64,000 nucleotides of DNA from an uncultured Granulosicoccaceae bacterium (GCA_937998875.1 CALLBO010000031.1:24702-88701); one strand, 5' to 3'; counted from the first letter of the stretch, positions 17,181-29,770 are shown. Notes: generated by a model not told the origin, from the sequence alone. Translations and numbers: made by a program.

Positions 17181-19259
17181 TCAGACATTACCGTAATCTG
17201 GAGACTCTTCACCCAACCAACGCATAATCAGCGGCATCACCCGTTCAGGGTAGTTCACGGTGATGTCGTCAGTGATATTTTTCACTGTCGGCAACAGCTT
17301 TTTGTCACGCATTAAGTCAGCAATTCTAAACTGTGCACTCCCGGTCTGCCGCGTGCCCAGTACTTCACCTGCGCCTCGCAACTCAAGATCACGCTCGGCG
17401 ATCAGAAACCCGTCACTGGTTTCCCGCAACGTGCTGATTCGATCGCGTGCACGCTGGCTCAAACCCTGCTCGAACAGGAGTACACAACTGCTCTGCACAG
17501 AACCACGGCCGACACGACCACGTAACTGATGCAACTGCGATAAGCCAAGTCGTTCCGCGTTTTCGATTATTATTAACGACGCGTTTGGCACATCAACACC
17601 AACTTCAATCACGGTCGTAGCAACCAGTAAATCGGACGCATGGTTTTTGAAATTCACCATCGCCTGTTCTTTGTCGGCCGGATTCATTCTGCCATGCACC
17701 AGTGACACACGTGCATCTGGCAGACATTCCTGCAATTCAACCAACGTATCTTCTGCAGCATTGGCCTGCAATGCTTCAGACTCCTCGATTAACGTGCAAA
17801 CCCAGTAAACCTGCCTGCCTGACTTAATTGCCTCTGCCACACGTTCAACTACCTGTAAACGTCGAGTGTTGGGAATAGCAACCGTGGTAATGGCCTGACG
17901 ACCCGGAGGTAATTCATCGATCACCGAATAATCAAGATCGGCATAAGAGGTCATTGCAAGCGTTCTGGGGATGGGGGTTGCCGTCATCGTCAACTGATGT
18001 GGCACCACATCGCCAGCAACACCTTTTTCGCGCAGTGATAATCTTTGATGTACTCCGAAGCGATGCTGTTCATCAACAATAGTTAATCCAAGCTTTTTAA
18101 AGCTGACATCCTGCTGAAACAAGGCATGCGTGCCGATCGCAATTCTGGTCTGGCCCATAGCGATCGACTCCAGCGCATCGCGTTTTTGCTTTGCACCAAG
18201 CTTTCCTTTTAACCAACCTATTTTTAAGCCCAACGGTTCAAACCAGCCACTAAAACTTAGTAAGTGCTGCTCTGCCAGAATTTCTGTCGGTGCCATAACG
18301 GCAACCTGGTAACCGGCATCTACCACTAATGCAGCCGCTGCTGCTGCGACCAGTGTTTTACCAGAACCTACATCACCCTGCACGAGCCTTAGCATCGGTA
18401 TACCATCGCTAAGGTCAGCCTGTATTTCTTGTATCACCCGTTGCTGTGCACCGGTCAACGTAAAGGCCAGCGAACTAATCAGTCGTGGGCAAAGATCGCC
18501 TTCTGGATTTATCACCGGCGCACCCTGTTGTTTAATCGCATTGCGGATCTGCTGTACACTTAAGCGGTGCGCTATCAGTTCTTCCAGTACCAGCCGTTGC
18601 ACCGCAACATGCCTGCCCTGCAACAACGCGTCGATATCTACATCGGGCCCGGGTCGATGCACCGTTATCAATGCCTGTTTTAAAGAGATGCCACTATTCG
18701 CCGAAGCCGGCAGCAGCTCTTCAACATCAGATGATTTCAAGTGTGCCAACGCGGCATCAGTGATTTTTCGCATCGATAACTGATGCAGTCCTTCGGTAAC
18801 CGGATACACCGGCGTCAGGGCATTTTCGGGTGCTGCTGATGAGCCGGCACCGGTTGAGACAATTTGAAACTCAGGGTGCACTATTTCAAGCTGCTGTGGT
18901 CCACGCCGCACTTCACCGAAGCAGCGAACCTGGCTGCCAACCCGCAATCGCTGCTGCTGTTGTTGATTAAAGTGGAAGAAACGCAGCGATAACTGATTTC
19001 CCTGGCGATCAGTGATTACACACAACAATGACCGTCGGCGTCGAAACAGAACCTCGCAGCTGACGACCATACCTGTTGTCATTACTTCGAGACCCGGTAC
19101 CAGATCAGCAATCGCCACTATCCGGGTACGATCCTGATAGCGTAAGGGCAGGTGAAACAACACATCCTGAAGCGATGTAATCTTCAGACGTTTAAGTTTT
19201 TCGGCAAGCTTAGGGCCGACGCCCTTTAATTTTGTGACCGCAACTGACGTAAGATCCAT
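17181..19259 (-). CDS. recG: ATP-dependent DNA helicase RecG
   Basis: 692 aa from the ATG at 19259, matching the usual size of about 690 aa. A longer frame to 19301 overlaps ridA and was not chosen. It has an N-terminal helix-hairpin segment (VTKLKGVGPKLAEKL), the wedge OB fold, then the helicase core with Walker A GDVGSGKT (about 295-302), box II DEQH, TMTATPIPRT and LRGRVGRG. RecG remodels stalled replication forks and branch-migrates Holliday junctions. It sits at the end of gmk-rpoZ-spoT-ridA-recG, a common gammaproteobacterial order. Confidence 0.96.
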   Translation of the reverse strand: MDLTSVAVTKLKGVGPKLAEKLKRLKITSLQDVLFHLPLRYQDRTRIVAIADLVPGLEVMTTGMVVSCEVLFRRRRSLLCVITDRQGNQLSLRFFHFNQQQQQRLRVGSQVRCFGEVRRGPQQLEIVHPEFQIVSTGAGSSAAPENALTPVYPVTEGLHQLSMRKITDAALAHLKSSDVEELLPASANSGISLKQALITVHRPGPDVDIDALLQGRHVAVQRLVLEELIAHRLSVQQIRNAIKQQGAPVINPEGDLCPRLISSLAFTLTGAQQRVIQEIQADLSDGIPMLRLVQGDVGSGKTLVAAAAAALVVDAGYQVAVMAPTEILAEQHLLSFSGWFEPLGLKIGWLKGKLGAKQKRDALESIAMGQTRIAIGTHALFQQDVSFKKLGLTIVDEQHRFGVHQRLSLREKGVAGDVVPHQLTMTATPIPRTLAMTSYADLDYSVIDELPPGRQAITTVAIPNTRRLQVVERVAEAIKSGRQVYWVCTLIEESEALQANAAEDTLVELQECLPDARVSLVHGRMNPADKEQAMVNFKNHASDLLVATTVIEVGVDVPNASLIIIENAERLGLSQLHQLRGRVGRGSVQSSCVLLFEQGLSQRARDRISTLRETSDGFLIAERDLELRGAGEVLGTRQTGSAQFRIADLMRDKKLLPTVKNITDDITVNYPERVMPLIMRWLGEESPDYGNV

Positions 19260-19293
19260 ACATCCAGACCCGCACGAAATAGTAGTGCAGTTT

Positions 19294-19677
19294 TTAGCCA
19301 AGCACCATTATCGCATCAACTTCTACCGGTACATCTTTGGGAAGTTGTGCAACACCAATCGCGGCACGCGCAGGATATGGTTCTTGAAAAAAATCTGCCA
19401 TAACCTCATTCACATGACCAAAGTCTTTAAGGTCTGTCAGATAAACCGTTAACTTGACGATGTCCCGCAAGCCGCCACCTGATGCCTCACAAACTGCCGC
19501 AAGATTTTCAAAAACCTGCCTGATTTGAGCCACAACATCACCCGCAACTACTTCCATCGTCGCCGGTACCAAAGGAATCTGCCCTGAGATATACACGGTA
19601 TTACCAGCCTTCACTGCCTGTGAGTAAGCACCAATAGCACCGGGGGCATTTTTGGTTGCGATGATTTCTCTGGTCAT
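19294..19677 (-). CDS. ridA: 2-iminobutanoate/2-iminopropanoate deaminase
   Basis: 127 aa, the full length of the YjgF/YER057c/UK114 family. The key motifs are GAYSQAVKAG near the start, YISGQIP, and YPARAAIGVAQLP with the substrate-binding Arg, followed by VEVDAI. RidA hydrolyses reactive enamine/imine intermediates released by PLP enzymes such as threonine dehydratase. It lies between spoT and recG. Confidence 0.95.
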   Translation of the reverse strand: MTREIIATKNAPGAIGAYSQAVKAGNTVYISGQIPLVPATMEVVAGDVVAQIRQVFENLAAVCEASGGGLRDIVKLTVYLTDLKDFGHVNEVMADFFQEPYPARAAIGVAQLPKDVPVEVDAIMVLG

Positions 19678-19803
19678 GACTTTCTCTTGATTTATTCAGG
19701 CCAAGCTTGTTTAAAGCTATGCGGCAAAGGTTCTTGTTCGGGCAAACACTTGACCAAATGATCTAAGCGCACGACAAGTATATAGGAAGCAGATATAAAA
19801 AAT

Positions 19804-22134
19804 TCAGGAGGTAGCACGCCGTGCGCGATGCACCGCATACAGGCTTCTGACGCGTTTGATCAATCGACCAAGATGATTGCGGTCTGCCACACTAATCGTG
19901 AAATTCAAAATACTGATCGCCTGATCACTACGATCAAAACGTATGTCTTCAATATTTGATCCCATCTCTGACATGACATTTGCCACCTTGGCTAGCACAC
20001 CCGGCACGTTGTTGATCTCAACAATAACATTGGTTTGAAATGCGCCATTGGTATCAGCACTCCAGACTACAGCTACCCATTCTTTTGAGCGACGCCTTTG
20101 ACGCCCTACATTCTTACACTCTGTGCGGTGTACTAATACACCTTTACCGGCGGTGATCATGCCCTGAATATTGTCACCGGGAATCGGCTGACAACATTTG
20201 GCCAGTGAGATAATCGCATCTTCACCGCCTTCAACGATCAACGGCCCTGGATCAGATTCTTTGTTGACCGGAAGTTTTCGAGTAATCTCGGCATTGGAGT
20301 CACCTTCATTCAGGAGCCATGCCGCTACCATGCTAGGGATATGATTTCCAAGACCGATCTCTTTGTGAAGTCCGGTCAGATCATCTAATTCCAGTTGCTT
20401 TAGCAGGGAGGCAATTGCAGCTTGATCGATGTCTTCGATCTTAGTGTTGTGTCGCTTTAGAGCCCTACCCAGCAAAGTGATGCCAAACTCGATGGTTTTG
20501 TCCTCACTCTGATTTTTTATAAAGTTTCTAACGGCACTCCGCGCTTTGGGTGTCACAACAAAGTTCAGCCAGTACGGACTGGGTCGCTGTGTATCAGAAC
20601 GAATAATCTCCACCGTCTGGCCGGATTCGAGAGGCATGCTCAAAGACACAGGCTTTCGATCGACCTTCGCTGTGAGACAACTGTTACCGATGTCTGAATG
20701 TACCTGATAGGCAAAATCAACTGCAGTAGCACCTTGCGGCAAACGATAGATATCACCCTCCGGAGAAAACACATAGATCTCATCAGGGAAAAGATCAACC
20801 TTTACATTCTCATAAAACTCCAGCGAATCTTCACTGGTATTTTTAATATCGAGCAGATTGGTCAGCCATTGATGAGCTCGCTGTTGCGCGCTATTTGATT
20901 GTCCTTCTTTGTACATCCAGTGTGCGGCAACACCAGTTTCCGCAAAGCGATCCATTTCTTTGGTTCTTATTTGCACTTCAATTGGCACTGCTGCCGGACT
21001 CAACAACACAGTATGCAATGACTGGTAACCGTTGCTTTTGGGGATAACAATGTAGTCTTTAAATTGCTTAGGCAACGGATTGTGCACCTGATGCATAACG
21101 CCAAGTGCGCGATAACATTCATCTATGGTGTCAACCACTACACGCACAGCAAACATATCAAAGATATCTTCGAACGCTGATCGCTTCTTCCGCATCTTCT
21201 GATACAAACTGTACAAATGCTTTTCGCGTCCATGGACCTCTGCATTGAGGCCCGCCTGCTCAAGTTTTGCAATGGCTAAAATTTCGAACTTCTGCACAAG
21301 TTCAACGCGATCTTTCTGTCGCTTGTTGACAGCCTCTGCCAGGACTCTGTAGCGTGCCGGATACAGAGCTTTAAAGCCGAGGTCTTCGAGCTCGTTCTTC
21401 ATTCGGTAAATGCCAAGCCGGTTGGCAATCGGCGCATAGACTTCCAGCGTTTCGCGAGCAATACGACGGCGCTTTTCATCAGGCATTACGCCGAGCGTGC
21501 GCATGTTATGGATCCGGTCGGCAAGCTTGATTAGAATAACGCGGATATCGTCTACCATGGCGAGCAACATCTTCTGAAAATTCGCCGCCTGAGCTTCTGC
21601 ACGGGACTTGAACTTAAGATGCGTGAGCTTGCTTAGACCATCGACTAGCACAGCGACATCATCGCCGAAGTGTTCGGTAATCTGCTCGACTGAGACGGAA
21701 GTATCTTCCACAACATCATGCAGTAGTGCCGCCATCACACTGCGGTGATCCATGTTTAATTCGAATACGATTCGCGCAACCGCGAGTGGATGAGAAATAT
21801 AGGGTTCGCCGCTAACACGGCTCTGGCCAGTATGGGCTCTTTCGGCGAGCGTGTACGCAGCTCTGACCTCTTCTATTTGCGCTTCATCGAAGCGTCTCCG
21901 CATGAACTTGCAAAGCTCATCAATATCCGAAGACTGACCGGACTCGGGCCTCAGTGCAGCGGTCATACCAGCGGTCATACCGGTTTCTGTGTCTGGATCA
22001 GTTTCCAGGGGCGTATCGACAGCCGTAGCTGACGGCTGGTCAGCACGGTTGGCAGAACGTGTCAGTGAGGGCACTGCCACGTTAAGTGTTGGTGTCTCAA
22101 ATGCCCGTAGGGGTAATGGATGGGGATTCTTCAC
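19804..22134 (-). CDS. spoT: Bifunctional (p)ppGpp synthetase/hydrolase SpoT
   Basis: 776 aa if started at GTG 22134, which has AGGAAA 6 nt upstream. A TTG at 22149 and ATGs at 21978 and 21966 (no ribosome site) are alternatives. The HD hydrolase domain keeps HDVVEDT (about 139-145) and [12 protein letters not shown], so hydrolysis should work. The synthetase domain follows ([23 protein letters not shown]), then TGS ([16 protein letters not shown]), a helical/zinc-finger-like region ([10 protein letters not shown]) and a C-terminal ACT domain. It sets alarmone levels in starvation. The N-terminal 70 residues or so are a low-complexity extension beyond E. coli SpoT and contain a small duplication (MTAGMTA). 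It overlaps the end of rpoZ. Confidence 0.95.
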   Translation of the reverse strand: MKNPHPLPLRAFETPTLNVAVPSLTRSANRADQPSATAVDTPLETDPDTETGMTAGMTAALRPESGQSSDIDELCKFMRRRFDEAQIEEVRAAYTLAERAHTGQSRVSGEPYISHPLAVARIVFELNMDHRSVMAALLHDVVEDTSVSVEQITEHFGDDVAVLVDGLSKLTHLKFKSRAEAQAANFQKMLLAMVDDIRVILIKLADRIHNMRTLGVMPDEKRRRIARETLEVYAPIANRLGIYRMKNELEDLGFKALYPARYRVLAEAVNKRQKDRVELVQKFEILAIAKLEQAGLNAEVHGREKHLYSLYQKMRKKRSAFEDIFDMFAVRVVVDTIDECYRALGVMHQVHNPLPKQFKDYIVIPKSNGYQSLHTVLLSPAAVPIEVQIRTKEMDRFAETGVAAHWMYKEGQSNSAQQRAHQWLTNLLDIKNTSEDSLEFYENVKVDLFPDEIYVFSPEGDIYRLPQGATAVDFAYQVHSDIGNSCLTAKVDRKPVSLSMPLESGQTVEIIRSDTQRPSPYWLNFVVTPKARSAVRNFIKNQSEDKTIEFGITLLGRALKRHNTKIEDIDQAAIASLLKQLELDDLTGLHKEIGLGNHIPSMVAAWLLNEGDSNAEITRKLPVNKESDPGPLIVEGGEDAIISLAKCCQPIPGDNIQGMITAGKGVLVHRTECKNVGRQRRRSKEWVAVVWSADTNGAFQTNVIVEINNVPGVLAKVANVMSEMGSNIEDIRFDRSDQAISILNFTISVADRNHLGRLIKRVRSLYAVHRARRATS

Positions 22135-22363
22135 TGGCCGTTTCCTCAACAGGCATTACCGGCGGCGTATCTTCCAACATTTCTTTCCTGATTAATCCCT
22201 GCGCGATTTCACGCAACGCAACAACGGTCGGCTTGTCATTTTCAACCGGCACCAAAGGCTCGGCGCCTAAGGAAATTTTTCGTGCGCGTTTAGAAGCCTG
22301 CAAAACAAGCTCAAAGCGATTGTCAACGTGTTCCAGACAGTCTTCTACGGTAACTCGTGCCAA
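22097..22363 (-). CDS. rpoZ: RNA polymerase omega subunit
   Basis: 88 aa with the signature [20 protein letters not shown] and [14 protein letters not shown]. Omega supports beta' assembly and, with DksA, forms part of the ppGpp-binding sites, which fits its place directly before spoT. The tail after residue 65 is acidic and variable, and overlaps the spoT start region. Confidence 0.96.
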   Translation of the reverse strand: MARVTVEDCLEHVDNRFELVLQASKRARKISLGAEPLVPVENDKPTVVALREIAQGLIRKEMLEDTPPVMPVEETASEESPSITPTGI

Positions 22364-22523
22364 GATATTCTCCGGTCTTGTTTTGATCCTGCCCTCACAC
22401 GAGGCAGAGCGCAGTTAAATTGGGGTTAGTGTTTGTGCATCAACTCCCCTCATTTTAGTGACATTCAGTCAGAAAACAACCGCTTATCTACGGAACTGCC
22501 AAACCGCCACCGCTGAAGTGTAA

Positions 22524-23135
22524 CTACCCGAGCAGAGAAGACAATAAAGCAGACCGTTGCTGCGTCTGACGGCTCACTTCAACGCGCTTTGCGATAACAA
22601 TTGCGCATAGCTCATCAACCGCCCGCTCAAAGTCATCGTTGATGATCAGATAGTCGTAGTTTGAAAAGTGCTGCATATCAGAAACAGCCTCGGCAATGCG
22701 CCTTTCAATTACCTCTTCCGAGTCGCTGGCCCGTCCACGCAGACGATGTTCAAGCGTTTCACGAGACGGCGGCACAATGAAAATACTACAGGCCTCAGGG
22801 ATGAGCCTGCGCACCTGATCAGCACCCTGCCAGTCGATTTCCAACAACACATCCTTACCACTGGCCAGCGTTGCCTCGACTGTTTTGTGTGATGTGCCGT
22901 AGAAGTTGTCGAACACCTGAGCATGCTCAAGGAAATCGGCATCGGCGATCATCTGATGAAAGGTTTCCTGTTCAACAAAATGATAATCGACGCCGTCCGT
23001 GTCCTTCGGCCGCTTTGGCCTGGTAGTGTGCGAGACAGAAACCACCAGATCGTCGAGGCGTGAACACGCTTCACGTACCATGCTGGTTTTCCCGGCACCT
23101 GACGGGGCCGATAGAATGTAGAGCTGTGCCGTCAT
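22524..23135 (-). CDS. gmk: Guanylate kinase
   Basis: 203 aa from the ATG at 23135; the frame extends 16 codons upstream but family alignment favours MTAQLYILSAPSGAGKTS. It has the P-loop SGAGKTS, a GMP-binding region (SHTTRPKRPKDTDGVDYHFV) and DVLLEIDWQGADQV. It phosphorylates GMP to GDP, feeding GTP and (p)ppGpp pools, and heads the gmk-rpoZ-spoT cluster. Confidence 0.95.
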   Translation of the reverse strand: MTAQLYILSAPSGAGKTSMVREACSRLDDLVVSVSHTTRPKRPKDTDGVDYHFVEQETFHQMIADADFLEHAQVFDNFYGTSHKTVEATLASGKDVLLEIDWQGADQVRRLIPEACSIFIVPPSRETLEHRLRGRASDSEEVIERRIAEAVSDMQHFSNYDYLIINDDFERAVDELCAIVIAKRVEVSRQTQQRSALLSSLLG

Positions 23136-23243
23136 TACTGTTTCATTAAGCCGCGTTAACCACTTGTAAACCCCTAATGACATAGTCGTCCGGAAACGGG
23201 TAGTTTAGACGGCAATGCCGGTGGCAGCAAAACCACGCAACGT

Positions 23244-24197
23244 CTATGCAGCATTCATGGACATGCGGGAGTCGTAGGCGTCCACATCTGATGCGATCAG
23301 AAGCTCAACCAATCGGTCGCTGATCGGCAATCGAGTGGTTTGTTCAAAGTGCATAAACATCGGATTGGCATCCACATCAACCACCGCAAATTCTCCCTCT
23401 GGTGTAATCCTTAAATCCACAGAACAGAACATTAAATCGAGTGTCGCTGATGCGCGAATACAAGTGCGCTTGGCTTCTTGTGGCAGTTCAATCGGCCTGA
23501 CGTAGTCGCCACCCATCGTGCCGGTAAAATCACCTTCTATCGATTCAACCACACCGGCAAACACCGAGTCACCGATCACATAAGCACGTACCTGATCACC
23601 CGGAATATTCTCCTGATACTCAACCGGTGTACCTGGCAGGTCAGAAATTAGACGACCGATATCATCAATCTGCCCAATGTTCCAGTTAGAATCTGACCAG
23701 CCCGACGGACGATAAAGCAGCTTCTCTTCGGTCATGCTGAAGAACGCCTGCACACGTCGAAAGTCATTACTGACAATAATTTCCGGTACGCGAATACCTT
23801 GCGAGCGAATTTTCTGCAGCTGATGAATTCTGTAACGCGAATTATTTAGCGAGTCAATCGGGTTTACCCAACTGCACTCAAGACCACGAAATAGACTGCC
23901 GAGTGACGCTTCGGTCTCACGCAGCTCGACTTCGTCCTGATAGCCTGTCGACATACCACTAACCAGATCCTCCCACTGGCGGCAATAGATACAGTTAACT
24001 GCAGACAGATCGATTGCGGATTGACCATCACGGTAGCGAATCGTGCCGGACATCGGCAACGCACCGTCAAAAGTTAGCGTCATATCTTTGGGATAGAGAC
24101 GGGAATCAAAGTATGCAACACGAGTTCCCCGGGCCACTATTTTGTTGTATATCGCCGCCGCATGTCGGTCTTCTGCGGTGCCCAGTACCAGGATCAT
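23244..24197 (-). CDS. ATP-grasp ligase of the RimK/graspetide-maturase type
   Basis: 317 aa. The N-terminal pre-ATP-grasp region (MILVLGTAEDRHAAAIYNKI) and a middle segment WVNPIDSLNNSRYRIHQLQ resemble the peptide-modifying MvdC/MvdD group and RimK relatives. The ATP-grasp core carries YQENIPGDQVRAYVIGD (about 195-211) and the metal site VDVDANPM near 275-282. Such enzymes form amide, ester or thioester bonds using ATP; graspetide members cyclise ribosomal peptides, RimK adds glutamate. No precursor peptide, leader motif, transporter or partner enzyme is visible next to it, so the substrate is unknown. It is upstream of gmk on the same strand. Confidence 0.75.
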   Translation of the reverse strand: MILVLGTAEDRHAAAIYNKIVARGTRVAYFDSRLYPKDMTLTFDGALPMSGTIRYRDGQSAIDLSAVNCIYCRQWEDLVSGMSTGYQDEVELRETEASLGSLFRGLECSWVNPIDSLNNSRYRIHQLQKIRSQGIRVPEIIVSNDFRRVQAFFSMTEEKLLYRPSGWSDSNWNIGQIDDIGRLISDLPGTPVEYQENIPGDQVRAYVIGDSVFAGVVESIEGDFTGTMGGDYVRPIELPQEAKRTCIRASATLDLMFCSVDLRITPEGEFAVVDVDANPMFMHFEQTTRLPISDRLVELLIASDVDAYDSRMSMNAA

Positions 24198-24458
24198 CGT
24201 GTCTCCAAGCCTTCAAAAACTCGTTATTACTGACGACACTACATATTCTGTACCATTGGACGCACAAGGTTACTATGGCGAATTAGTCAAATCGAATTTG
24301 GATCGATTGCCGACAATAAACTGATGTTTTGAGTCACTTCACAGTTCAGGTGCAAACCGATAACCGCGTACGGTGGATAAGACTTTGAGTAAAAGCTATC
24401 CCGGTAAAACGCGATTACCTTGACAGTGTCAATGCCATAGCACCCGGTCATGGCAATG

Positions 24459-24497
24459 GGTCATAGCACTAGGTCATAGCACTAGGTCATAGCACTG
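24459..24497. repeat. 13-bp tandem repeat, three copies
   Basis: The unit ggtcatagcacta occurs at 24459-24471 and 24472-24484, with a third copy at 24485-24497 differing in its last base. Degraded copies precede it (catagcacc, ggtcatggcaa, from about 24436). Confidence 0.85.
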
Positions 24498-24575
24498 GCA
24501 AAATTAAACTTGCGGTATTTGATTTTGTACCATCAACAGTATGTGATGGGCCTAACAATTTAATGTAAAGCAAAC

Positions 24576-24598
24576 AAGAGCGGCATTGCGCCGCTCTT
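24576..24598 (-). terminator. Intrinsic terminator of the suc operon
   Basis: A 9-bp perfect stem AAGAGCGGC (24576-24584) and GCCGCTCTT (24590-24598) with a 5-nt loop. On the minus strand it is followed by TTGTTTGCTTT-like sequence. It lies about 50 bp beyond the sucD stop. Confidence 0.75.
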
Positions 24599-24650
24599 AT
24601 CCGTACCAGCCATTTGTTACCTGAGCCGATCCTTGGCGAACCAGCCGGAA

Positions 24651-25562
24651 TCAGCCGATAGTTTTTAAAAGTGTCTCACCAAGCTTAGCCGGTGATGGCG
24701 ATACAACTATGCCCGCACTTTCCATCGCAGCGATCTTGTCTTCCGCGCCGCCTTTACCACCGGAAATAACTGCACCGGCGTGACCCATGGTTCGACCCGG
24801 CGGTGCAGTACGACCTGCTATAAATCCCGCAACCGGTTTCTTACGACCCTTTGCTGCCTGTTCGGATAACCACTCAGAAGCCTCCTCCTCGGCGGAACCA
24901 CCAATTTCGCCAATCATAATGATTGATTTGGTATCGTCATCATCGAGAAAAAGATCGAGCACATCTATGAACTCTGTGCCTTTTACCGGATCACCGCCAA
25001 TACCAACAGCCGTTGTCTGACCCAATCCTGCCATAGTGGTTTGATAAACCGCTTCATAAGTTAGTGTCCCTGAGCGCGACACCACACCAACAGAACCGTT
25101 CTTGAATATGGTACCGGGCATGATGCCTATCTTGCACTGATCGGGTGTTAGCAAGCCGGGACAGTTTGGACCAACCAGACGCGAACTGGAATCTTGAAGT
25201 CTGGCTTTCACATTCACCATATCTCTGACAGGCACACCTTCTGTTATACAGATAATCAGCGGTACCACTGCATCAATCGCTTCAACGATTGCTGCCGCAG
25301 CACCTGCCGGTGGTACATAAACCACAGAAGCATTGGCGCCCGTTTCAGCCATGCCTTCTTTAACAGTGGCAAAAACCGGTAGCTCAGTACCTTTGGAATC
25401 ACCGTTTTCAGAGGTCCACGTCGTGCCACCCTTCTTGGGATGAATACCACCCACCATCCTGGTGCCGTGATACGCCAGTGCCTGTTCTGTATGAAATGTA
25501 CCAGTCTTTCCTGTTAAGCCCTGTACAAGTACTTTAGTGTCTTTATTGATTAGTATTGACAT
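24651..25562 (-). CDS. sucD: Succinyl-CoA synthetase alpha subunit
   Basis: 303 aa. An N-terminal CoA-binding Rossmann fold ([19 protein letters not shown]) is followed by a ligase domain with the phosphohistidine loop [10 protein letters not shown] near residue 260. With SucC it converts succinyl-CoA to succinate with NDP phosphorylation in the TCA cycle. It starts 5 bp after the sucC stop and is the last gene of the operon. Confidence 0.97.
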   Translation of the reverse strand: MSILINKDTKVLVQGLTGKTGTFHTEQALAYHGTRMVGGIHPKKGGTTWTSENGDSKGTELPVFATVKEGMAETGANASVVYVPPAGAAAAIVEAIDAVVPLIICITEGVPVRDMVNVKARLQDSSSRLVGPNCPGLLTPDQCKIGIMPGTIFKNGSVGVVSRSGTLTYEAVYQTTMAGLGQTTAVGIGGDPVKGTEFIDVLDLFLDDDDTKSIIMIGEIGGSAEEEASEWLSEQAAKGRKKPVAGFIAGRTAPPGRTMGHAGAVISGGKGGAEDKIAAMESAGIVVSPSPAKLGETLLKTIG

Positions 25563-25567
25563 GAGCT

Positions 25568-26761
25568 CTACCCCTTGACCGCTTTAACAATTTTCTGGGC
25601 TGCATCATCCAGATCATCGGCGGCAATCACATTGACATCACTGTTGTTAATAATATCTTTACCTTCCTGAACCTTGGTGCCCTCAAGGCGAACCACCAGC
25701 GGCACACTGAGACCAACCTCTTTGACGGCTGCGACCACTCCTTCGGCAATCACGTCACAGCGCATAATGCCGCCGAAAATATTAACCAGAATGCCTTTTA
25801 CATTCGGATCAGAGGTAATAATTTTAAATGCCGCAGTTACTTTTTCGGTAGTAGCCCCACCACCCACATCGAGAAAGTTGGCAGGTTCCGCACCATAGAG
25901 CTTGATGATATCCATGGTTGCCATCGCAAGACCGGCACCGTTCACCATGCAACCAATGTCACCATCGAGTGCGATATAGGCAAGATCGTACTTAGATGCT
26001 TCAATCTCTTTTTCATCTTCTTCGGTTTCATCCCGAAGCTCCGCAAGATGGGGCTGACGAAACATGGCATTGCCATCAAAAGATACTTTTGCATCCAGCA
26101 CTCGAAGGTGGCCGTCTTTCAGCACCACCAGCGGGTTAACTTCAAGCAGACTCATATCACTTTCCGTAAATGCTTTATACAATGTCGGGAACAATGTTTT
26201 GCCGTCTTCCGCTGCGACCCCATCCAGTTCAAACGCTGCATTTAGTTTCGCTACGTCTGCATCAGTGATACCTTTCAACGCGTCAATGGCAATGGTGTGA
26301 ATTTTCTCAGGTGTATCGTGTGCTACGGCTTCGATATCCATACCGCCTTCTGTCGATGCCACAAAAGAGAACTTACTGGTTTCACGATCAACAAGAATCG
26401 ACAGATAAAGCTCTGTTTCTATATCTGCGCCGTCTTCAATATATAAGCGGTTCACCTGTTTGCCGGCAGGTCCGGTCTGCTGGGTAACCAGTGTATTACC
26501 ATACATTTCATGTGCGTTGGCTTTGGCTTCTTCGGCAGAAAAACTTACCCGCACACCACCTTTGGCATCTGCAGCAAGTTCCTTGAATTTACCTTTACCG
26601 CGACCGCCGGCATGGATCTGACTCTTAACCACATAGACCGGCCCGGGCGTGTTATCGATGGCGGAATCAATATCCGAGGCAGCAAGTATCGGCTCACCTT
26701 TTGAAACTGCGACACCGAATCCGGCCAACAGTTTTTTCGCCTGGTATTCATGAATATTCAT
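25568..26761 (-). CDS. sucC: Succinyl-CoA synthetase beta subunit (ADP-forming type)
   Basis: 397 aa, beginning [17 protein letters not shown]. An ATP-grasp domain holds the nucleotide site ([12 protein letters not shown]), and a C-terminal CoA-ligase domain has [16 protein letters not shown]. It pairs with SucD. About 90 bp separate it from lpd, so cotranscription with the upstream genes is likely. Confidence 0.97.
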   Translation of the reverse strand: MNIHEYQAKKLLAGFGVAVSKGEPILAASDIDSAIDNTPGPVYVVKSQIHAGGRGKGKFKELAADAKGGVRVSFSAEEAKANAHEMYGNTLVTQQTGPAGKQVNRLYIEDGADIETELYLSILVDRETSKFSFVASTEGGMDIEAVAHDTPEKIHTIAIDALKGITDADVAKLNAAFELDGVAAEDGKTLFPTLYKAFTESDMSLLEVNPLVVLKDGHLRVLDAKVSFDGNAMFRQPHLAELRDETEEDEKEIEASKYDLAYIALDGDIGCMVNGAGLAMATMDIIKLYGAEPANFLDVGGGATTEKVTAAFKIITSDPNVKGILVNIFGGIMRCDVIAEGVVAAVKEVGLSVPLVVRLEGTKVQEGKDIINNSDVNVIAADDLDDAAQKIVKAVKG

Positions 26762-26850
26762 GTAGTGAATAATCTCCGTTGATTATTTGAATGGTTGCAC
26801 GTGCCTGCCAGTAGCAACACATGTATTCGATTTGCCTTACCAGTTTTAAA

Positions 26851-28287
<1,437 letters not shown>

Positions 28288-28478
28288 CTACTCCGATTTG
28301 CAAGGGCTGCCTTGCTGATGAGACCAAACCACGAAACAGAGACTCCCGCAGATTAGCAGTGACCGGCACCGCCCGGAGAACCAGATAATCAAGCAGTATG
28401 CTCACCGGACAGCGCGGAAGCGCAAAACATTATACAACAGCTAACGAGCCAACTGAGTGACTCTGTGCTCTTGTTCTT

Positions 28479-29729
28479 TTATATGTCCAGCAGAATCTTG
28501 GCGGGCTCTTCAACCAGTTCTTTGATTGTTTTCAGAAAACCAACCGCCCCCTGACCATCAACAATACGGTGATCGTATGAGAGCGCTATATACATCATAG
28601 GCTTAATAACCACCTCGCCGTTGCGTGCAACCGGACGATCCTGAATCGTATGCATACCGAGAATCGCACTTTGTGGAGGATTCAATATTGGTGTCGACAT
28701 CAGTGAACCGAAAACACCACCATTGGTAATCGTAAAAGTACCACCGGTGAGATCATCCATACCGAGTTTGCCGTCTTTGGCGCGCCCGGCGTACTCACCG
28801 ATCTGCGCTTCTACCTGTGCCAGCGAAAGGAGCTCGGTATCACGCAACACCGGAACCACCAAACCTCGATCAGATGAGACCGCTATGCCGATATCACAGA
28901 AGCCGTGATACACCACATCGTCACCATCAATCGAAGCATTGATATCGGGATAACGCTTCAACGCTTCCGTTGCCGCTTTTACAAAAATCGACATAAACCC
29001 AAGACGTACACCATGGGCCTTTTCGAATTGATCTTTGTACTGGGCACGCAGCTCTTTCATCGGCTGCATGTCCACTTCATTAAACGTGGTCAGCATTGCC
29101 GTTGACTGACTTGCATGCAGCAGCCGCTCGGCAATTCTCGCGCGCAGTCGTGACATCGGTACCCGCCGCTCTTCACGATCTCCACTAAGTGGCGGTAAAC
29201 CGGCCGTTGGAGCTGGAGCCGGGGTATTAGCAGCAGGAGCGGGAGAGGCCGCAAGACCCGTTGGCGCTGAACCTCCAACGGAAGCAACGTGCGCCTGGAC
29301 GTCTTCTTTACTTATTCTTCCACCTTTACCAGTGCCGACTACCTGATCCCGGTCAACGCCGTGCTCAGCCATCATATTTCTAACAGACGGACTGGTTGCT
29401 CCACCTGTGCCAGCCGTTGCCTGGTCTGTTGTCTGGCTGGCGCTTGATGCGGCGGTTGACGCTGCAGCAACAGGAGCACTTTCAGCAACAGCGCCGACAT
29501 CAATCGTGCCGAGCAGCTCCTGAGCGACAACAGTCGCACCCTCATCAGCCACAATACTCGTCAGCACACCGTCAGCTGGTGCCGGTACTTCAAGCACGAC
29601 TTTATCGGTCTCGACCTCTACCAGAACTTCATCTCTCTTTACGGCGTCACCGGGTTTCTTTTGCCAGGCGAGAATTGTCGCGTCGGCAACCGACTCGGGT
29701 AAAACGGGAACCTTGATTTCAGTGCTCAT
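28479..29729 (-). CDS. sucB: 2-Oxoglutarate dehydrogenase E2, dihydrolipoyl succinyltransferase
   Basis: 416 aa. One lipoyl domain (1-77) with lipoylated Lys43 in VETDKVVLE, an Ala/Ser/Thr-rich linker, the E1/E3-binding domain (about 112-150: [21 protein letters not shown]), a Pro/Ala linker, and the acyltransferase domain from about 185 with SYDHRIVDG near the C-terminus. It forms the complex core that passes succinyl groups to CoA. It starts about 40 bp after the sucA stop. Confidence 0.97.
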   Translation of the reverse strand: MSTEIKVPVLPESVADATILAWQKKPGDAVKRDEVLVEVETDKVVLEVPAPADGVLTSIVADEGATVVAQELLGTIDVGAVAESAPVAAASTAASSASQTTDQATAGTGGATSPSVRNMMAEHGVDRDQVVGTGKGGRISKEDVQAHVASVGGSAPTGLAASPAPAANTPAPAPTAGLPPLSGDREERRVPMSRLRARIAERLLHASQSTAMLTTFNEVDMQPMKELRAQYKDQFEKAHGVRLGFMSIFVKAATEALKRYPDINASIDGDDVVYHGFCDIGIAVSSDRGLVVPVLRDTELLSLAQVEAQIGEYAGRAKDGKLGMDDLTGGTFTITNGGVFGSLMSTPILNPPQSAILGMHTIQDRPVARNGEVVIKPMMYIALSYDHRIVDGQGAVGFLKTIKELVEEPAKILLDI

Positions 29730-29770
29730 TGGATTCTTTTGAGACCCTGCTTGTATCTGTTGGTAAGAGG

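Larger units (their letters stand above)
24198..24650. other. Intergenic region with short tandem repeat and terminator
   Basis: 453 bp between the ATP-grasp start and the sucD stop. It contains three copies of a 13-bp repeat (24459-24497) and the suc operon terminator (24576-24598). I found no convincing small gene or graspetide-like precursor. Confidence 0.55.

Noticed and set aside
17003..17212. Minus-strand frame after recG with ATG 17188 and a Cys cluster (SRCDRCDPRQCDP)
   Set aside because: Overlaps the recG stop, has no ribosome site and no family resemblance; kept only as a possible small gene.
24436..24497. Possible CRISPR-like array
   Set aside because: Units are 13 bp and directly adjacent, with no spacers and no cas genes.
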